Assembly (NCBI RefSeq): GCF_012034335.1
Contig: NZ_JAATHJ010000002.1
Span: forward strand, 62,001 to 126,000
DNA from: Alkalicoccus luteus
GTDB lineage: Bacteria > Bacillota > Bacilli > Bacillales > Salisediminibacteriaceae
Length of the DNA: 64,000 bases
Direction of reading: 5' to 3'
In this document: one piece after another, positions 54,087 to 63,022 of the stretch
Layout of the letters: every line of letters starts with the position of its first letter
Numbering within the stretch: the first letter of the stretch is position 1
Notes under the pieces: generated by a model
Told to the model about the DNA's origin: nothing
Databases searched by the model: none
The model's input: only the letters and a program-made list of their open reading frames with translations
Program-made: the position numbers and the translations under genes

Positions 54087-57000
54087 TTATTTTCCTCCTT
54101 TAATGCTCCGGCTTCTACAAGTTCCCGGCTTTCTTCCAGCCGAACTGATACAATGTCTGATACACCTGACTCCTGCATCGTAATCCCATACAAGGCGTCC
54201 GCTTCTTCCATCGTACCTTTTCGGTGCGTGACGACGATAAACTGAGTATCACGGCTGAATTCCTTCAGGTAGGAAGCAAAGCGGTGCACGTTTGCTTCGT
54301 CCAGAGCAGCTTCCACTTCATCCAGCACGCAAAATGGTACCGGTCTGGCGCGGAGTATTGCAAACAGCAGAGCGATAGCTGTCAGTGCACGCTCACCTCC
54401 GGATAACAGTGCCAGATGCTGCAGCTTTTTACCGGGCGGCTGTGCAGTGATATCCACTCCTGTCTGAAGTAAATCTTCTTCATCAGTCAGTTTCAGTGAG
54501 GCGCTCCCTCCCCCAAATAAGGAACGGAAAACTTCCTTGAAATGCGACTGAATTTCCGTGAAGGCGTCCATAAATCTTGTTGTCATTTCTGTATCCATTT
54601 CTTCAATAATAGATTCCAGCGAAGCCTTCGCCTGTTCCAGATCCAGCTGCTGGCCGCTTAAGAAATCATACCGTTCCTTCACTTCCGCATATTCATCAAT
54701 CGCTCCAATATTTACCGGACCAAGCTCTTCCATGCTCATTTTCAACAGCTTTACTTTTCGTACAGCTTCTTCGATCGGCTCCTGTAGAGGAAATTCGGTC
54801 TCTGCTGCCTCATACGTAAGCTCATAATCCTGCTGAAGCTTTTCCAGCCTCGTATCCAGTTCCACATCAAGCCTGCCTTTTTCCAATTCTACAGAATGCT
54901 TCTGTTCGCTGCAGTAGGTTAGCTGATTTCTGGCTCTGGAGCATGCCTCATCAAGCTGTGTAACTTCATCTGCAAGCTGCTTTCTCGTCTCTTTCAGACT
55001 TGTCAGCTCTTTTTGCAGGTGCTTCCGTTGTTTGCGGCTTTCCTGCAGCTTTTCTTCTATACTCGTAGAATCCAATGCAGATTCGCTTAGCTCTGCCTCA
55101 AGCAGACTGTTGGCCTCATCTTTTTCGATGATTTCACGCGTCAGTTTCTGAACAGCAGTCTGGATACGAGACGTGTTTTCACGGGCGCTTCGGACTTGTT
55201 CCTGACCGGCAGCTTTTGTCGCTTTCAGCTCTGAAATACGCTCACGCAGTTCCTCTTCCCGCGTACGGTCTTCTTCTCGCGCTTCAGTGAGTTCCGAAAT
55301 ATGTTTGTCTGCCTTTTCCAGCTTGCGTTCTGCTTCAGAGAGAACAGCCTGTTTCTTTAATTTAATTTCAGTTAAAGAATTGAATTCCCGCTTGATTTCT
55401 TCCAGCTCGAAGCTGATCTGCTCTGTTCGTTCTTTCTCATGCTCTTTTTTTATTGCCAGCTCGTCAACTTTATTGCGTGCAGCCGCTTCGGAGTTCGTTA
55501 CTGCTTCTGCTTGCTGACGAAGCGAGGCCAGTTTATCGCTGAGAGTGTTTCCTTCATTCTTCGCATCCACCAGCTGCTTTTCTGCTTTATTCGTCTGCTG
55601 CTGCAGTTTAGCTTTCTGTCTTTCCAATTTATCAATTTCCTGCTTGCGCCCAAGCAGTGATGCTTGTTTAACATTGCGGCTGCCTCCTGTCATCGAACCG
55701 CCTGCATTCACGATGTCACCTTCGAGTGTGACTACACGGTACCGATACTGAACAGCTGCAGCTGCTTGTTTGGCATGGTCCAGTGTCTCAGCCAGGATCA
55801 CATTGCCAAGCAAATGTTCAACCACTCGTTCACGGCCTTCCTCAGCTCTGACCGCTTCTGCTGCAGTGCCGAGATAGCCCTCAATCTGGTTAAGTTTTGA
55901 CCGGTCTGCTGCTCCTACTGATCTCGGCTTAATAGTAGAAAGCGGGAGAAAGGTAGCACGGCCGAGTTTGTGGCTGCGCAGGTACCGGATGGCTTCCTGA
56001 GCTGCTGATTCATCTTCTGTTACGATGTGCTGCTGGGCAGCACCTAGAGCTGTCTCCAGTGCCGTCGTATAGGCTGCAGGTACGTGAATTAATTCCGCCA
56101 CCGCTCCAGCAATACCTGGAAATCGCTGTTCTTTTTCTTTTAAAAGTTCTTTAACCCCGTGAAAGAAGCCGCTGTATTCCTGCTGCATGGTCTTAATTGA
56201 ATCAAGCCTTGCTTCCAGCTGGTGCAGACGGTGGAGTGCTTCATAGTAAAAGTTCTCTTTCTTCTCGTAAGTTGAACGAAGCTCTTCATACCGGCGATTC
56301 GTTTCCCTCCACGTGTGCTGAAGCTCGTTCTTTTTCAGCTCCTGCTGCTTCCATTCCTGCTCTGCTTCCCGAAGCGCTGCGATCAGTTTATCCAGCTCTG
56401 CTTTCCGAGCCTCAGAGGACTCCGTTTTTGATTCCGTCCGCTTTTCACCTCGTTCAAGCTGGTCTTCCAGATACTTAAGATCATTTGCAGCGCTCGTCTT
56501 TTGATTCAACAGCTCGAAATATTCGCTTTTCCAGTCCTCGAGCAGCATTTCTTTATCTCCGGTTGCTGCTGAAAGACGGGTCAGCAGACGTTGTAATTCT
56601 TCATCTGCCTCGTCCGCTTTTTTTGAAGCATCTTTGAGAGCTTCTTTCGCACGGCTTAGTTCGGTTTCAAGATTGCCCCGCTCCAATTGCAACTGTTCCA
56701 GCTCTTTACGGTATTGACTTCTGTTTTCCGAGTAATGTTTTTTCCGTTCATTCCACAGCTCGCGAAGTCCTTCCTGTTTCTCTGTCTCTTCACTCACATG
56801 GAGAAGCTCATTTTGCACCTCATCCAGCTTATTCTCTGCATCCTCGAGAAGCTTTCGGCGCCGTTCCTTTTCTTTAAGCTGTCCTTTCAAGGCACTGTCA
56901 GCCCGATTGTGCTGAACTTCGAGTTCTTCCAGCTTTTGGCCGGCTTCTGACCATTTATGATGCCGTTCCTTTATTTCTTCTACGAGGACGCCTGTTTCTA

Positions 57001-57673
57001 CTTGACGGAGATCTTCTTTGAGTCCTAAAAATTCATCTGCAACCGCAGCTTGTTCTTTTAAAGGCTCGAGTCTCGATTCAATTTCAAAAAGAATGTCTCT
57101 GACTCTGCTGAGATTATCCTCGGTATCATGAAGCTTTTTCGCCGCCTGCTGCTTCCTCTGTTTATATTTACGCACTCCGGCGGCTTCCTCAAAAATCGCG
57201 CGGCGGTCCTCTGATTTCGAACTTAGTATCTCTTCTACCCGGCCCTGTCCGATAATGGAAAAGGACTCTCTGCCAATACCGGAATCCATAAACAGTTCGA
57301 CTATATCTTTAAGACGGCACGGCTGGCCGTTTATTAAGTATTCACTTTCACCTGAGCGCAGGACCCTTCGAGTAACAGCAACCTCCGTATATTCAACGGA
57401 AAGCTGCTTCTTCTCATTATTTAAAACGAGTGTGACTTCCGCCATGTTCTGGGCGGCTCTACCCTCGCTGCCTGAAAAGATGATATCTTCCATTTTGGCA
57501 CCGCGCAGATTACGTGCGGATTGTTCACCCAGCACCCACCTGACACTGTCTGATATGTTGCTTTTCCCGCTGCCGTTAGGTCCGACAACTGCAGTCACTC
57601 CGTTTTCGAACTCAACTGATACAGCTTTTGCAAACGATTTAAAACCCGACAGTTCAAGCCGCTTCAGGAACAT
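54083..57673 (-). CDS. smc: Chromosome partition protein Smc
   Basis: Condensin ATPase that organises and segregates the chromosome with ScpA and ScpB. 1196 residues. Walker A GPNGSGKSN is near residue 32. Two long coiled coils flank a hinge at about 500-660 (with GVKELLKEKEQRFPGIAGA). The C-terminal head has the signature LSGGERALTAIALL and Walker B VLDEVEAALDEANV. ATG at 57673 has AGAGGTGA upstream. It is separated from rnc by two plus-strand genes and so needs its own promoter, which is present. Confidence 0.98.
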   Translation of the reverse strand: MFLKRLELSGFKSFAKAVSVEFENGVTAVVGPNGSGKSNISDSVRWVLGEQSARNLRGAKMEDIIFSGSEGRAAQNMAEVTLVLNNEKKQLSVEYTEVAVTRRVLRSGESEYLINGQPCRLKDIVELFMDSGIGRESFSIIGQGRVEEILSSKSEDRRAIFEEAAGVRKYKQRKQQAAKKLHDTEDNLSRVRDILFEIESRLEPLKEQAAVADEFLGLKEDLRQVETGVLVEEIKERHHKWSEAGQKLEELEVQHNRADSALKGQLKEKERRRKLLEDAENKLDEVQNELLHVSEETEKQEGLRELWNERKKHYSENRSQYRKELEQLQLERGNLETELSRAKEALKDASKKADEADEELQRLLTRLSAATGDKEMLLEDWKSEYFELLNQKTSAANDLKYLEDQLERGEKRTESKTESSEARKAELDKLIAALREAEQEWKQQELKKNELQHTWRETNRRYEELRSTYEKKENFYYEALHRLHQLEARLDSIKTMQQEYSGFFHGVKELLKEKEQRFPGIAGAVAELIHVPAAYTTALETALGAAQQHIVTEDESAAQEAIRYLRSHKLGRATFLPLSTIKPRSVGAADRSKLNQIEGYLGTAAEAVRAEEGRERVVEHLLGNVILAETLDHAKQAAAAVQYRYRVVTLEGDIVNAGGSMTGGSRNVKQASLLGRKQEIDKLERQKAKLQQQTNKAEKQLVDAKNEGNTLSDKLASLRQQAEAVTNSEAAARNKVDELAIKKEHEKERTEQISFELEEIKREFNSLTEIKLKKQAVLSEAERKLEKADKHISELTEAREEDRTREEELRERISELKATKAAGQEQVRSARENTSRIQTAVQKLTREIIEKDEANSLLEAELSESALDSTSIEEKLQESRKQRKHLQKELTSLKETRKQLADEVTQLDEACSRARNQLTYCSEQKHSVELEKGRLDVELDTRLEKLQQDYELTYEAAETEFPLQEPIEEAVRKVKLLKMSMEELGPVNIGAIDEYAEVKERYDFLSGQQLDLEQAKASLESIIEEMDTEMTTRFMDAFTEIQSHFKEVFRSLFGGGSASLKLTDEEDLLQTGVDITAQPPGKKLQHLALLSGGERALTAIALLFAILRARPVPFCVLDEVEAALDEANVHRFASYLKEFSRDTQFIVVTHRKGTMEEADALYGITMQESGVSDIVSVRLEESRELVEAGALKEENK

Positions 57674-57717
57674 GCCACTCACCTCTGTTTCCTCAAAATA
57701 ATCATTCTAACCAGCCT

Positions 57718-57746
57718 ATTTTATCACAGTTCGGCCGTATTATTAA
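57718..57746 (-). promoter_or_regulatory. SigA-type promoter for smc-ftsY
   Basis: TTAATA (57741-57746), 17-base spacer, TAAAAT (57718-57723) with an extended TG before the -10, about 45 bases before the smc start. It stands in the 152-base divergent gap between smc and the DUF1128 gene. Confidence 0.65.
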
Positions 57747-57784
57747 CAACCCCGGCAAAAACGAGTGTAACCATTGTCCGGACA

Positions 57785-57793
57785 TGTTATCAT
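57785..57793 (+). promoter_or_regulatory. Possible extended -10 for the yfkK-kapB pair
   Basis: TGTTATCAT contains TG one base before TATCAT, about 33 bases before the TTG start of the DUF1128 gene. No good -35 is seen at 16-18 bases, so the call is weak. Confidence 0.3.
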
Positions 57794-57825
57794 TAGCAGT
57801 ATATGATTTGGAAAGGGTGATTGAA

Positions 57826-58053
57826 TTGTCAAATACAGATGAGCGTAAGCAGGAAATCGAGAAGATGATTGACGACATAAAAACGAAGCTTCAGATTGTT
57901 AATGCAGGTGCAATGAAGTCGGAATTTTATGCCGCAGATCAGTATGAAGAAATTAAAGAAATTCATCAGATGGTAATGGCTAAGCCTTCTTTCAGCGTGA
58001 ATGAAATGGACGCTATTGTCAGTGAACTCGGTGCAATGAGAAATAAAGCCTAG
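57826..58053 (+). CDS. yfkK: DUF1128 family protein (YfkK-like)
   Basis: 75 residues, cytoplasmic, highly charged. The core IEKMIDDIKTKLQIVNAGAM and the end FSVNEMDAIVSELGAMR match the DUF1128 family, of which B. subtilis YfkK is a member. TTG at 57826 is chosen because AAAGGGTGA precedes it and the family begins a few residues before the core. It is one of only two plus-strand genes in the window and sits between smc and rnc. No function is established. Confidence 0.82.
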   Translation: MSNTDERKQEIEKMIDDIKTKLQIVNAGAMKSEFYAADQYEEIKEIHQMVMAKPSFSVNEMDAIVSELGAMRNKA

Positions 58054-58068
58054 CAGGAGGTGGACGGA

Positions 58069-58452
58069 ATGGAAACGGGAGAGTTGGTTACGTGCACGTA
58101 TAAAACAGGCCGGTACATAGGCAGACTTGTAGATCCTACCCCGGCTAAAACAACTTCGGTTGTTCAGATTCTAGCCGTCCTGCGCCACCCCGTCCAGGGA
58201 GATCTTCATCAGCCTGGGAAAACGGAGGTTGCATTGTTTCAGGAACGAAAAGCGCTGGCTTTTAATGAAAAAGCGAACATCCCGGATACTCATCTGAAGC
58301 CGTATAGTGGTGATTTACCAAATTATAATGAATCTCTCATTCACGCCGTACATTTGTTCGAGGAAAGTCTCGTCAATGAGAACAGCCCGTTCGCTGACGC
58401 CTCACTTGAAACTCTCCGAAGTCTGAAGCAGGATTATCGACTGAAACCTTGA
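58069..58452 (+). CDS. kapB: Kinase-associated protein KapB
   Basis: 127 residues. ETGELVTCTYKTGRYIGRLVD, then AVLRHPVQGDLHQPG and FQERKALAFNEKANIP are close to B. subtilis KapB, a lipoprotein that supports the sporulation kinase KinB. The sequence here begins directly with the conserved domain and has no lipoprotein signal peptide that I can see. ATG at 58069 follows GGAGGTGG, 15 bases after the DUF1128 stop. It ends at a terminator shared with rnc. In B. subtilis kapB lies elsewhere. Confidence 0.85.
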   Translation: METGELVTCTYKTGRYIGRLVDPTPAKTTSVVQILAVLRHPVQGDLHQPGKTEVALFQERKALAFNEKANIPDTHLKPYSGDLPNYNESLIHAVHLFEESLVNENSPFADASLETLRSLKQDYRLKP

Positions 58453-58495
58453 TCTCCTGTTCAGCAAAAAGTATTAGCGTAATACCGAATTTGTT

Positions 58496-58534
58496 AAAAA
58501 AGAGCTTCGCGGTTTTTCCGCAAAGCTCTTTTTT
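58496..58534. terminator. Bidirectional terminator between kapB and rnc
   Basis: AAAAAAGAGCTT and AAGCTCTTTTTT with an inner GCGG/CCGC form a long stem with a T run on both strands. It lies between the converging ends of kapB and rnc, 2 bases from the rnc stop. Confidence 0.92.
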
Positions 58535-58536
58535 AC

Positions 58537-59313
58537 TTATAGCTGCTTTTCTTCTTCGTTTAATTTTTCAAGCGCTTTCTGGGCCGCCATTTGCTCTGCT
58601 TCTTTTTTTGAACGTCCGCTTCCCCTTCCGAGCGGATCTTCATCGAGGAGAACTTCTGATACGAACTCACGTGAATGCGCCGGACCTTTCTCCTGAACGA
58701 TGCGGTATACCACCTGACCCTGATTCTCCCGTTGAATCAGCTCCTGAAGCTGACTCTTAAAATCCATCATATGAGAAAATTCCCCATCATGAATTTTCGG
58801 ATACACATAATCCTCCAGAAACGCATAAACAGCGTCCATACCGGAATCAAGATACAATGCCCCGATGAAAGCTTCAAAAACGTCAGCAAGCAGGGCAGGA
58901 CGCTCTCTTCCACCGGTCATTTCCTCTCCCTTTCCCAGCAGGACATACTCACCAAACTTCAGTTCTTCTGCGTTTTTAGCAAGGGAGGGCTCGCATACGA
59001 TGGCAGCTCTGAGTTTGGTCATCTCGCCTTCACTCATATGTTCAAAAAGTTTGAACAAATATTGGGAGATGGCCAATTCCAAAACAGCATCGCCGAGAAA
59101 CTCAAGCCGTTCATTGTCGTCATGCGGACGGATCCGATGCTCATTGACGTAGGATGAATGAGTGAACGCCTGAATAAACAGGTCTTCTTTTTGATACGTT
59201 GCACCGATATCATCCAGAAACTGTTTGTACTTAGCTTTTTGTGCTTTTGTCATTTGCAGTTTTTTACCGTGGCGCTTCATGCCGCGCCTGTAAATTTTCC
59301 TCGATTGCTGCAT
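58537..59313 (-). CDS. rnc: Ribonuclease III
   Basis: Double-strand-specific endoribonuclease for rRNA and scRNA processing. 258 residues. A basic N-terminal extension (1-25), then the signature [14 protein letters not shown], a second acidic block [17 protein letters not shown] and a C-terminal dsRNA-binding domain (about 185-255, with [20 protein letters not shown]). ATG at 59313 follows GGAGG. It lies 83 bases after acpP and ends at the kapB/rnc terminator. Confidence 0.97.
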   Translation of the reverse strand: MQQSRKIYRRGMKRHGKKLQMTKAQKAKYKQFLDDIGATYQKEDLFIQAFTHSSYVNEHRIRPHDDNERLEFLGDAVLELAISQYLFKLFEHMSEGEMTKLRAAIVCEPSLAKNAEELKFGEYVLLGKGEEMTGGRERPALLADVFEAFIGALYLDSGMDAVYAFLEDYVYPKIHDGEFSHMMDFKSQLQELIQRENQGQVVYRIVQEKGPAHSREFVSEVLLDEDPLGRGSGRSKKEAEQMAAQKALEKLNEEEKQL

Positions 59314-59366
59314 GAGAAAACCTCCACCAGTCTCAATTATCAGTACAGAGATGCTGAAGAGATGAC

Positions 59367-59390
59367 CCGGACGGCCGTGCGGCCGTCCGG
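59367..59390. repeat. Perfect GC-rich palindrome after acpP
   Basis: CCGGACGGCC (59367-59376), loop GTGC, GGCCGTCCGG (59381-59390): a 10-bp perfect stem starting 6 bases after the acpP stop and 54 bases before rnc. No T run follows on the minus strand. It may protect the 3' end of acpP mRNA or be a processing site. Confidence 0.7.
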
Positions 59391-59396
59391 CATATC

Positions 59397-59630
59397 TTAT
59401 TTGTGACTCTCTATGTAGTCTACAACATCTCCAACTGTCTCAATCTTCTCTGCGTCTTCATCAGAGATTTCGAGATCGAATTCATCTTCAAGTTCCATAA
59501 CCAGTTCAACTACATCAAGAGAATCTGCTCCGAGATCATCTTTGAACGTAGCTTCACGCTTTACCTCGGATTCATCTACTCCCAGTCGTTCAGAGACGAT
59601 TTTTGCGATGCGTTCCTGCTTCGTTGCCAT
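59397..59630 (-). CDS. acpP: Acyl carrier protein
   Basis: Carrier of fatty-acyl chains. 77 residues, acidic. The phosphopantetheine attachment Ser37 is in [19 protein letters not shown] at 59630 follows AAGGAGGTGA, one of the strongest ribosome binding sites of the window. Last lipid gene of fapR-plsX-fabD-fabG-acpP. Confidence 0.98.
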   Translation of the reverse strand: MATKQERIAKIVSERLGVDESEVKREATFKDDLGADSLDVVELVMELEDEFDLEISDEDAEKIETVGDVVDYIESHK

Positions 59631-59692
59631 GTGTATCACCTCCTTCCGCTATTATAGGATAAAGCAGTCTCAAATACTAGCAGTTTTCAATG

Positions 59693-60424
59693 TCACGGCA
59701 TATACATGCCGCCGTCAACGTGCAGCGTCTGTCCAGTCATATACGAGGCACCGTCTGACGTAAGGAAGCGGACTACTTTCGCAATATCTGCTCCGGAGCC
59801 GAGCCTGCCAAGCGGAATCTGCTCCTGAAGCGCTTCTTTTTGTTCATCTGTCAGCTCATCCGTCATTTCTGTCGTGATAAATCCCGGAGCTACTGCATTG
59901 ACGAGAATGTTACGGTTGGCCAGTTCGCGAGCCATCGATTTTGTAAAACCAATAACTCCCGCTTTTGAGGCAGCATAGTTCGCCTGACCAGCGTTTCCCA
60001 GTGCTCCCACCACGGAGGAAATGTTAATGATTCTGCCGCTTCGCTGCTTCATCATAGGCCTGGTTACTGCTTTTGAACAGTTAAATACGCCTTTTAAATT
60101 CGTCGAAATAACATCATCGAATTCGGCTTCTTTCATGCGCATCAGCAAATTGTCCCGCGTGATTCCCGCGTTATTAACAAGTACATCCAAAGAACCAAAA
60201 GCTTCAATTGCAGCTTTCACCATGTCCTTAACGGAATCGCTGTTGCCGACATCCGCCTGGATGACAATTGCTTCGACACCTTTAGCGCGGCATGCATCGG
60301 CGGTTTCCTCTGCTTTTTCTTTATTCCCAGAATAGTTCACCGCAACATTCATACCTGCTCCTGCAAGCTCAAGGCATACAGCACGACCAATTCCTCTTGA
60401 CCCTCCTGTTACAAGTGCATTCAT
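59693..60424 (-). CDS. fabG: 3-oxoacyl-[acyl-carrier-protein] reductase FabG
   Basis: NADPH-dependent keto reduction step of fatty acid elongation. 243 residues. The cofactor motif [12 protein letters not shown], and the catalytic Ser137, Tyr150 and Lys154 (NYAASKAG) are present. The C-terminal [15 protein letters not shown] is typical. The start overlaps the fabD stop by 4 bases. Confidence 0.97.
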   Translation of the reverse strand: MNALVTGGSRGIGRAVCLELAGAGMNVAVNYSGNKEKAEETADACRAKGVEAIVIQADVGNSDSVKDMVKAAIEAFGSLDVLVNNAGITRDNLLMRMKEAEFDDVISTNLKGVFNCSKAVTRPMMKQRSGRIINISSVVGALGNAGQANYAASKAGVIGFTKSMARELANRNILVNAVAPGFITTEMTDELTDEQKEALQEQIPLGRLGSGADIAKVVRFLTSDGASYMTGQTLHVDGGMYMP

Positions 60425-61368
60425 GTCTGATTCTCTCCCTTCAGCTGTGCGATCGCTTTTTCAAGCGTATCCGGATCATAAACCGGTATAGTAACTGCCC
60501 GTCGATCCATCTTTTTAACGAGTCCGCATAATACTTTGCCCGGACCTGCTTCAATAAACGTTGTAACACCTTCGCTAAGCAGCCGTTTGATCGTATTCTC
60601 CCACTGCACAGGTGAATAAATCTGCTGTTCGAGCAGCTCGACTGCTGTTTCGCGGCGAACAGGCTCTGCTGTGACATTTGCGATAACCGTCATATCGGCT
60701 TCACCTAAATGGAGGTGAGCGAGAACTTTCTTCATTTCTTCAGCTGCAGGTTTCATCAGACTGGAATGAAACGGTCCGCTTACCGGAAGTTCCACCGCAC
60801 GCCTCGCACCGGCTTCTTTTGCAAGCACCACTGCCCGTGCAACGCCTTCGGCACGTCCGGAGATAACAATCTGACCGGGTGAATTATAGTTCGCCGCTTC
60901 TACGACACCCGCCTCCTCAGTAGCCTGTTTCAATACCGCTGCCAGCGGATCCCGGTCTAAGCCCAGTATGGCTGCCATCGAGCCTTCACCGGACGGCACT
61001 GCCTCTTCCATCAGCTGCCCCCGACGGCGCACTGCCTGAATACCTTCTGAAAACGAGAGCATCCCGGAAGCCGTTAACGCCGTATATTCTCCAAGACTGT
61101 GTCCTGCTGAAAATTCCGCGTGAACTCCCTTGCTTTTCAACACTTCCCAGACTGCCGCTCCGACGGCATAAAGGGCAGGCTGTGTGTTTTCCGTCTGTTT
61201 AAGAAAAGATTCGGTTCCGTTAAATACCGATTCGGAAAAAGCTTCATTTAGGGATTTATCAGCAAGCTTAAAAACCGCTTCAGCCTCTTTATATGTATCT
61301 GACAGCTCTTTTCCCATTCCGGTTTTCTGTGATCCCTGCCCCGGAAATAATACTGCAGTTTTAGTCAT
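60421..61368 (-). CDS. fabD: Malonyl-CoA-acyl carrier protein transacylase FabD
   Basis: Loads malonyl groups on ACP. 315 residues. The oxyanion-loop FPGQGSQ, the nucleophile Ser91 in [10 protein letters not shown], and His201 in GPFHSSLM are present. The start overlaps plsX by 8 bases, with AGGAGGAG upstream inside plsX. Confidence 0.97.
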   Translation of the reverse strand: MTKTAVLFPGQGSQKTGMGKELSDTYKEAEAVFKLADKSLNEAFSESVFNGTESFLKQTENTQPALYAVGAAVWEVLKSKGVHAEFSAGHSLGEYTALTASGMLSFSEGIQAVRRRGQLMEEAVPSGEGSMAAILGLDRDPLAAVLKQATEEAGVVEAANYNSPGQIVISGRAEGVARAVVLAKEAGARRAVELPVSGPFHSSLMKPAAEEMKKVLAHLHLGEADMTVIANVTAEPVRRETAVELLEQQIYSPVQWENTIKRLLSEGVTTFIEAGPGKVLCGLVKKMDRRAVTIPVYDPDTLEKAIAQLKGENQT

Positions 61369-62368
61369 GATACTCCTCCTTTACCGATATATCGCTCATC
61401 ACGTCCTTAATGCGGCTCGTCACTGATTCATCATGCATCTGCTTTGCCTGTTTTATCGCGCTGAAAAAGGCTCTTGCATCAGATGATCCATGCGCTTTTA
61501 CGACCGGTGCGTTTAATCCAAAAAGCCCGGCTCCTCCGTACTCAGAATAATCCATTTTATTTTTCACACGTTTAAATGCTGGTTTCAAAACAGCTGCCGC
61601 CAGCTTGTTTTTAAGTGATGAAGTCAGCTCCTGCTTGAGAATGGAAAAGATAGAAATTGCCGTTCCTTCGATTGATTTCAGAACGAGATTCCCGGAGAAA
61701 CCGTCGCAGACGACAACATCTGCGGCACCATCCAGAAGGTCCCGGGATTCAACGTTGCCGATAAATTCAAAGGGAGCATCCTCCATAAGTTTGAAGGCGG
61801 CTTTCGCGAGTTCCGTTCCTTTGCCTTCTTCCGATCCTACATTCAGAAGTCCGACCCGGGGACGATTCAGACCGCGCACCTGCTTCATGTAAATGTCACC
61901 CATCACCGCATACTGCAGCAAATGCTCCGGTTTAGCTTCCATATTTGCGCCGACATCCAGCAATAAAAATCCGCCTCCATCTGTCGTTGGAAGCATAGGG
62001 GAAAGCGCAGGCCGGTCTATTCCTTTAATACGTCCCACGTGCAGCAGGCCTGCGGTCATAAGTGCACCGGTATTTCCTGCTGAGATACATGCATCAGCCT
62101 CATTTTCTTTTACTTTTCGCACAGCGGTTACCATGGACGAATCTTTCTTTCTTCTGACTGCCCGCACCGGAGCATCCTCGTTATCAATGACAGAATCAGT
62201 ATGAAGGATCGAAACCCTCTCACCAAACGATTCCATTCCCGAAATTTTTTGCTCGTCGCCGATCAGCAGCACGTGCAGATCGGTATATGTATTAAGTGCT
62301 GTCCGGCACCCTTCCAGTACAGCATCCGGGGCGTTATCACCACCCATGACATCTACTGCCAGTCTCAT
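61361..62368 (-). CDS. plsX: Phosphate acyltransferase PlsX
   Basis: Converts acyl-ACP to acyl-phosphate, the first step of phospholipid synthesis in Gram-positive bacteria. 335 residues. [17 protein letters not shown] at the N-terminus, SAGNTGALM near residue 95 and [15 protein letters not shown] near residue 225 are typical. The start overlaps fapR by 4 bases. Confidence 0.97.
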   Translation of the reverse strand: MRLAVDVMGGDNAPDAVLEGCRTALNTYTDLHVLLIGDEQKISGMESFGERVSILHTDSVIDNEDAPVRAVRRKKDSSMVTAVRKVKENEADACISAGNTGALMTAGLLHVGRIKGIDRPALSPMLPTTDGGGFLLLDVGANMEAKPEHLLQYAVMGDIYMKQVRGLNRPRVGLLNVGSEEGKGTELAKAAFKLMEDAPFEFIGNVESRDLLDGAADVVVCDGFSGNLVLKSIEGTAISIFSILKQELTSSLKNKLAAAVLKPAFKRVKNKMDYSEYGGAGLFGLNAPVVKAHGSSDARAFFSAIKQAKQMHDESVTSRIKDVMSDISVKEEYHD

Positions 62369-62940
62369 GTCTGATCCTCCTTTTCAGGTCTGTCACTTCT
62401 GAACATATGGAATTCACCTTTAAAAACAGGGTATTGGCCGACGAAGCTTTCAACGTCAACAATCGTTCTGGACCCTCGGATATCTGCTACCTTGGCTTTA
62501 GCAACGACTCTCTCACCAGCCTGTACCTGTCTTGTAAACGAGACAGAAGCGTCAGCTGTAAGCGCTAGCTCATCGTTAATTACCGCGACTGCGAGCGAGT
62601 TAGCCTGGGCAAATAAATGATGGCCTCTCGCTATATTTTGTCTCGTAAAAACATGTTCCTGCTTTATATCAAGAATAGAAATTGCATAGCTGTCCAGTTC
62701 AAGATCAATCATTTCACCTATGATTTCTTCTTCTGCAAGGGCCTTTACAGGATCATACTGCTTTCGGGCCACTCCTTTAATTCTTTCCCTGACTTCAGGA
62801 ATACTCAGCTCCAGCCTGTCCAGTCGGATGGTCTGAACACTCACTTCAAACTTTTTAGCAAGCTCATCATCTGTGATGAACGGATCTGCTTCGATATACT
62901 GCTGCAGTTTTGGCTGCCGCAGCTTTTTCGTCCATTTCAT
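62365..62940 (-). CDS. fapR: Transcription factor FapR, malonyl-CoA-responsive repressor
   Basis: Represses fatty acid and phospholipid genes until malonyl-CoA binds. 191 residues. An N-terminal helix-turn-helix ([22 protein letters not shown]) and linker precede a hot-dog effector domain (about 70-185). It heads its own operon, and an operator for FapR overlaps its predicted transcript start, so it is autoregulated. Confidence 0.97.
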   Translation of the reverse strand: MKWTKKLRQPKLQQYIEADPFITDDELAKKFEVSVQTIRLDRLELSIPEVRERIKGVARKQYDPVKALAEEEIIGEMIDLELDSYAISILDIKQEHVFTRQNIARGHHLFAQANSLAVAVINDELALTADASVSFTRQVQAGERVVAKAKVADIRGSRTIVDVESFVGQYPVFKGEFHMFRSDRPEKEDQT

Positions 62941-62961
62941 TCGGCCATCTCCTCTGCACTA

Positions 62962-62978
62962 CTAGGACTAGGTACTAA
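62962..62978 (-). promoter_or_regulatory. FapR operator
   Basis: TTAGTACCTAGTCCTAG matches 13 of 17 positions of the FapR consensus TTAGTACCTGATACTAA, with the left half complete. It lies just downstream of the -10 of the fapR promoter, where bound repressor would block initiation. Confidence 0.8.
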
Positions 62979-62982
62979 TTGT

Positions 62983-63011
62983 AGTATATAGATAACACCT
63001 TCCTATTTCAA
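62983..63011 (-). promoter_or_regulatory. SigA-type promoter for fapR-plsX-fabD-fabG-acpP
   Basis: TTGAAA (63006-63011), 17-base spacer, TATACT (62983-62988). The -35 falls in the loop of the hairpin at the end of recG. Confidence 0.82.
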
Positions 63012-63022
63012 CAGGAAGGTGT
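62995..63022 (-). terminator. Hairpin at the end of recG overlapping the fapR promoter
   Basis: ACACCTTCCT (62995-63004) and AGGAAGGTGT (63013-63022) form a perfect 10-bp stem that begins at the recG stop codon. On the minus strand it is followed by TATCTATAT, a poor T run, so it may be only a partial terminator. Confidence 0.6.

Noticed and set aside
59640-59692. TATAAT (59651-59656, minus strand) before acpP as a separate promoter
   Set aside because: The transcript would start inside the Shine-Dalgarno sequence and no -35 is found at a proper distance.
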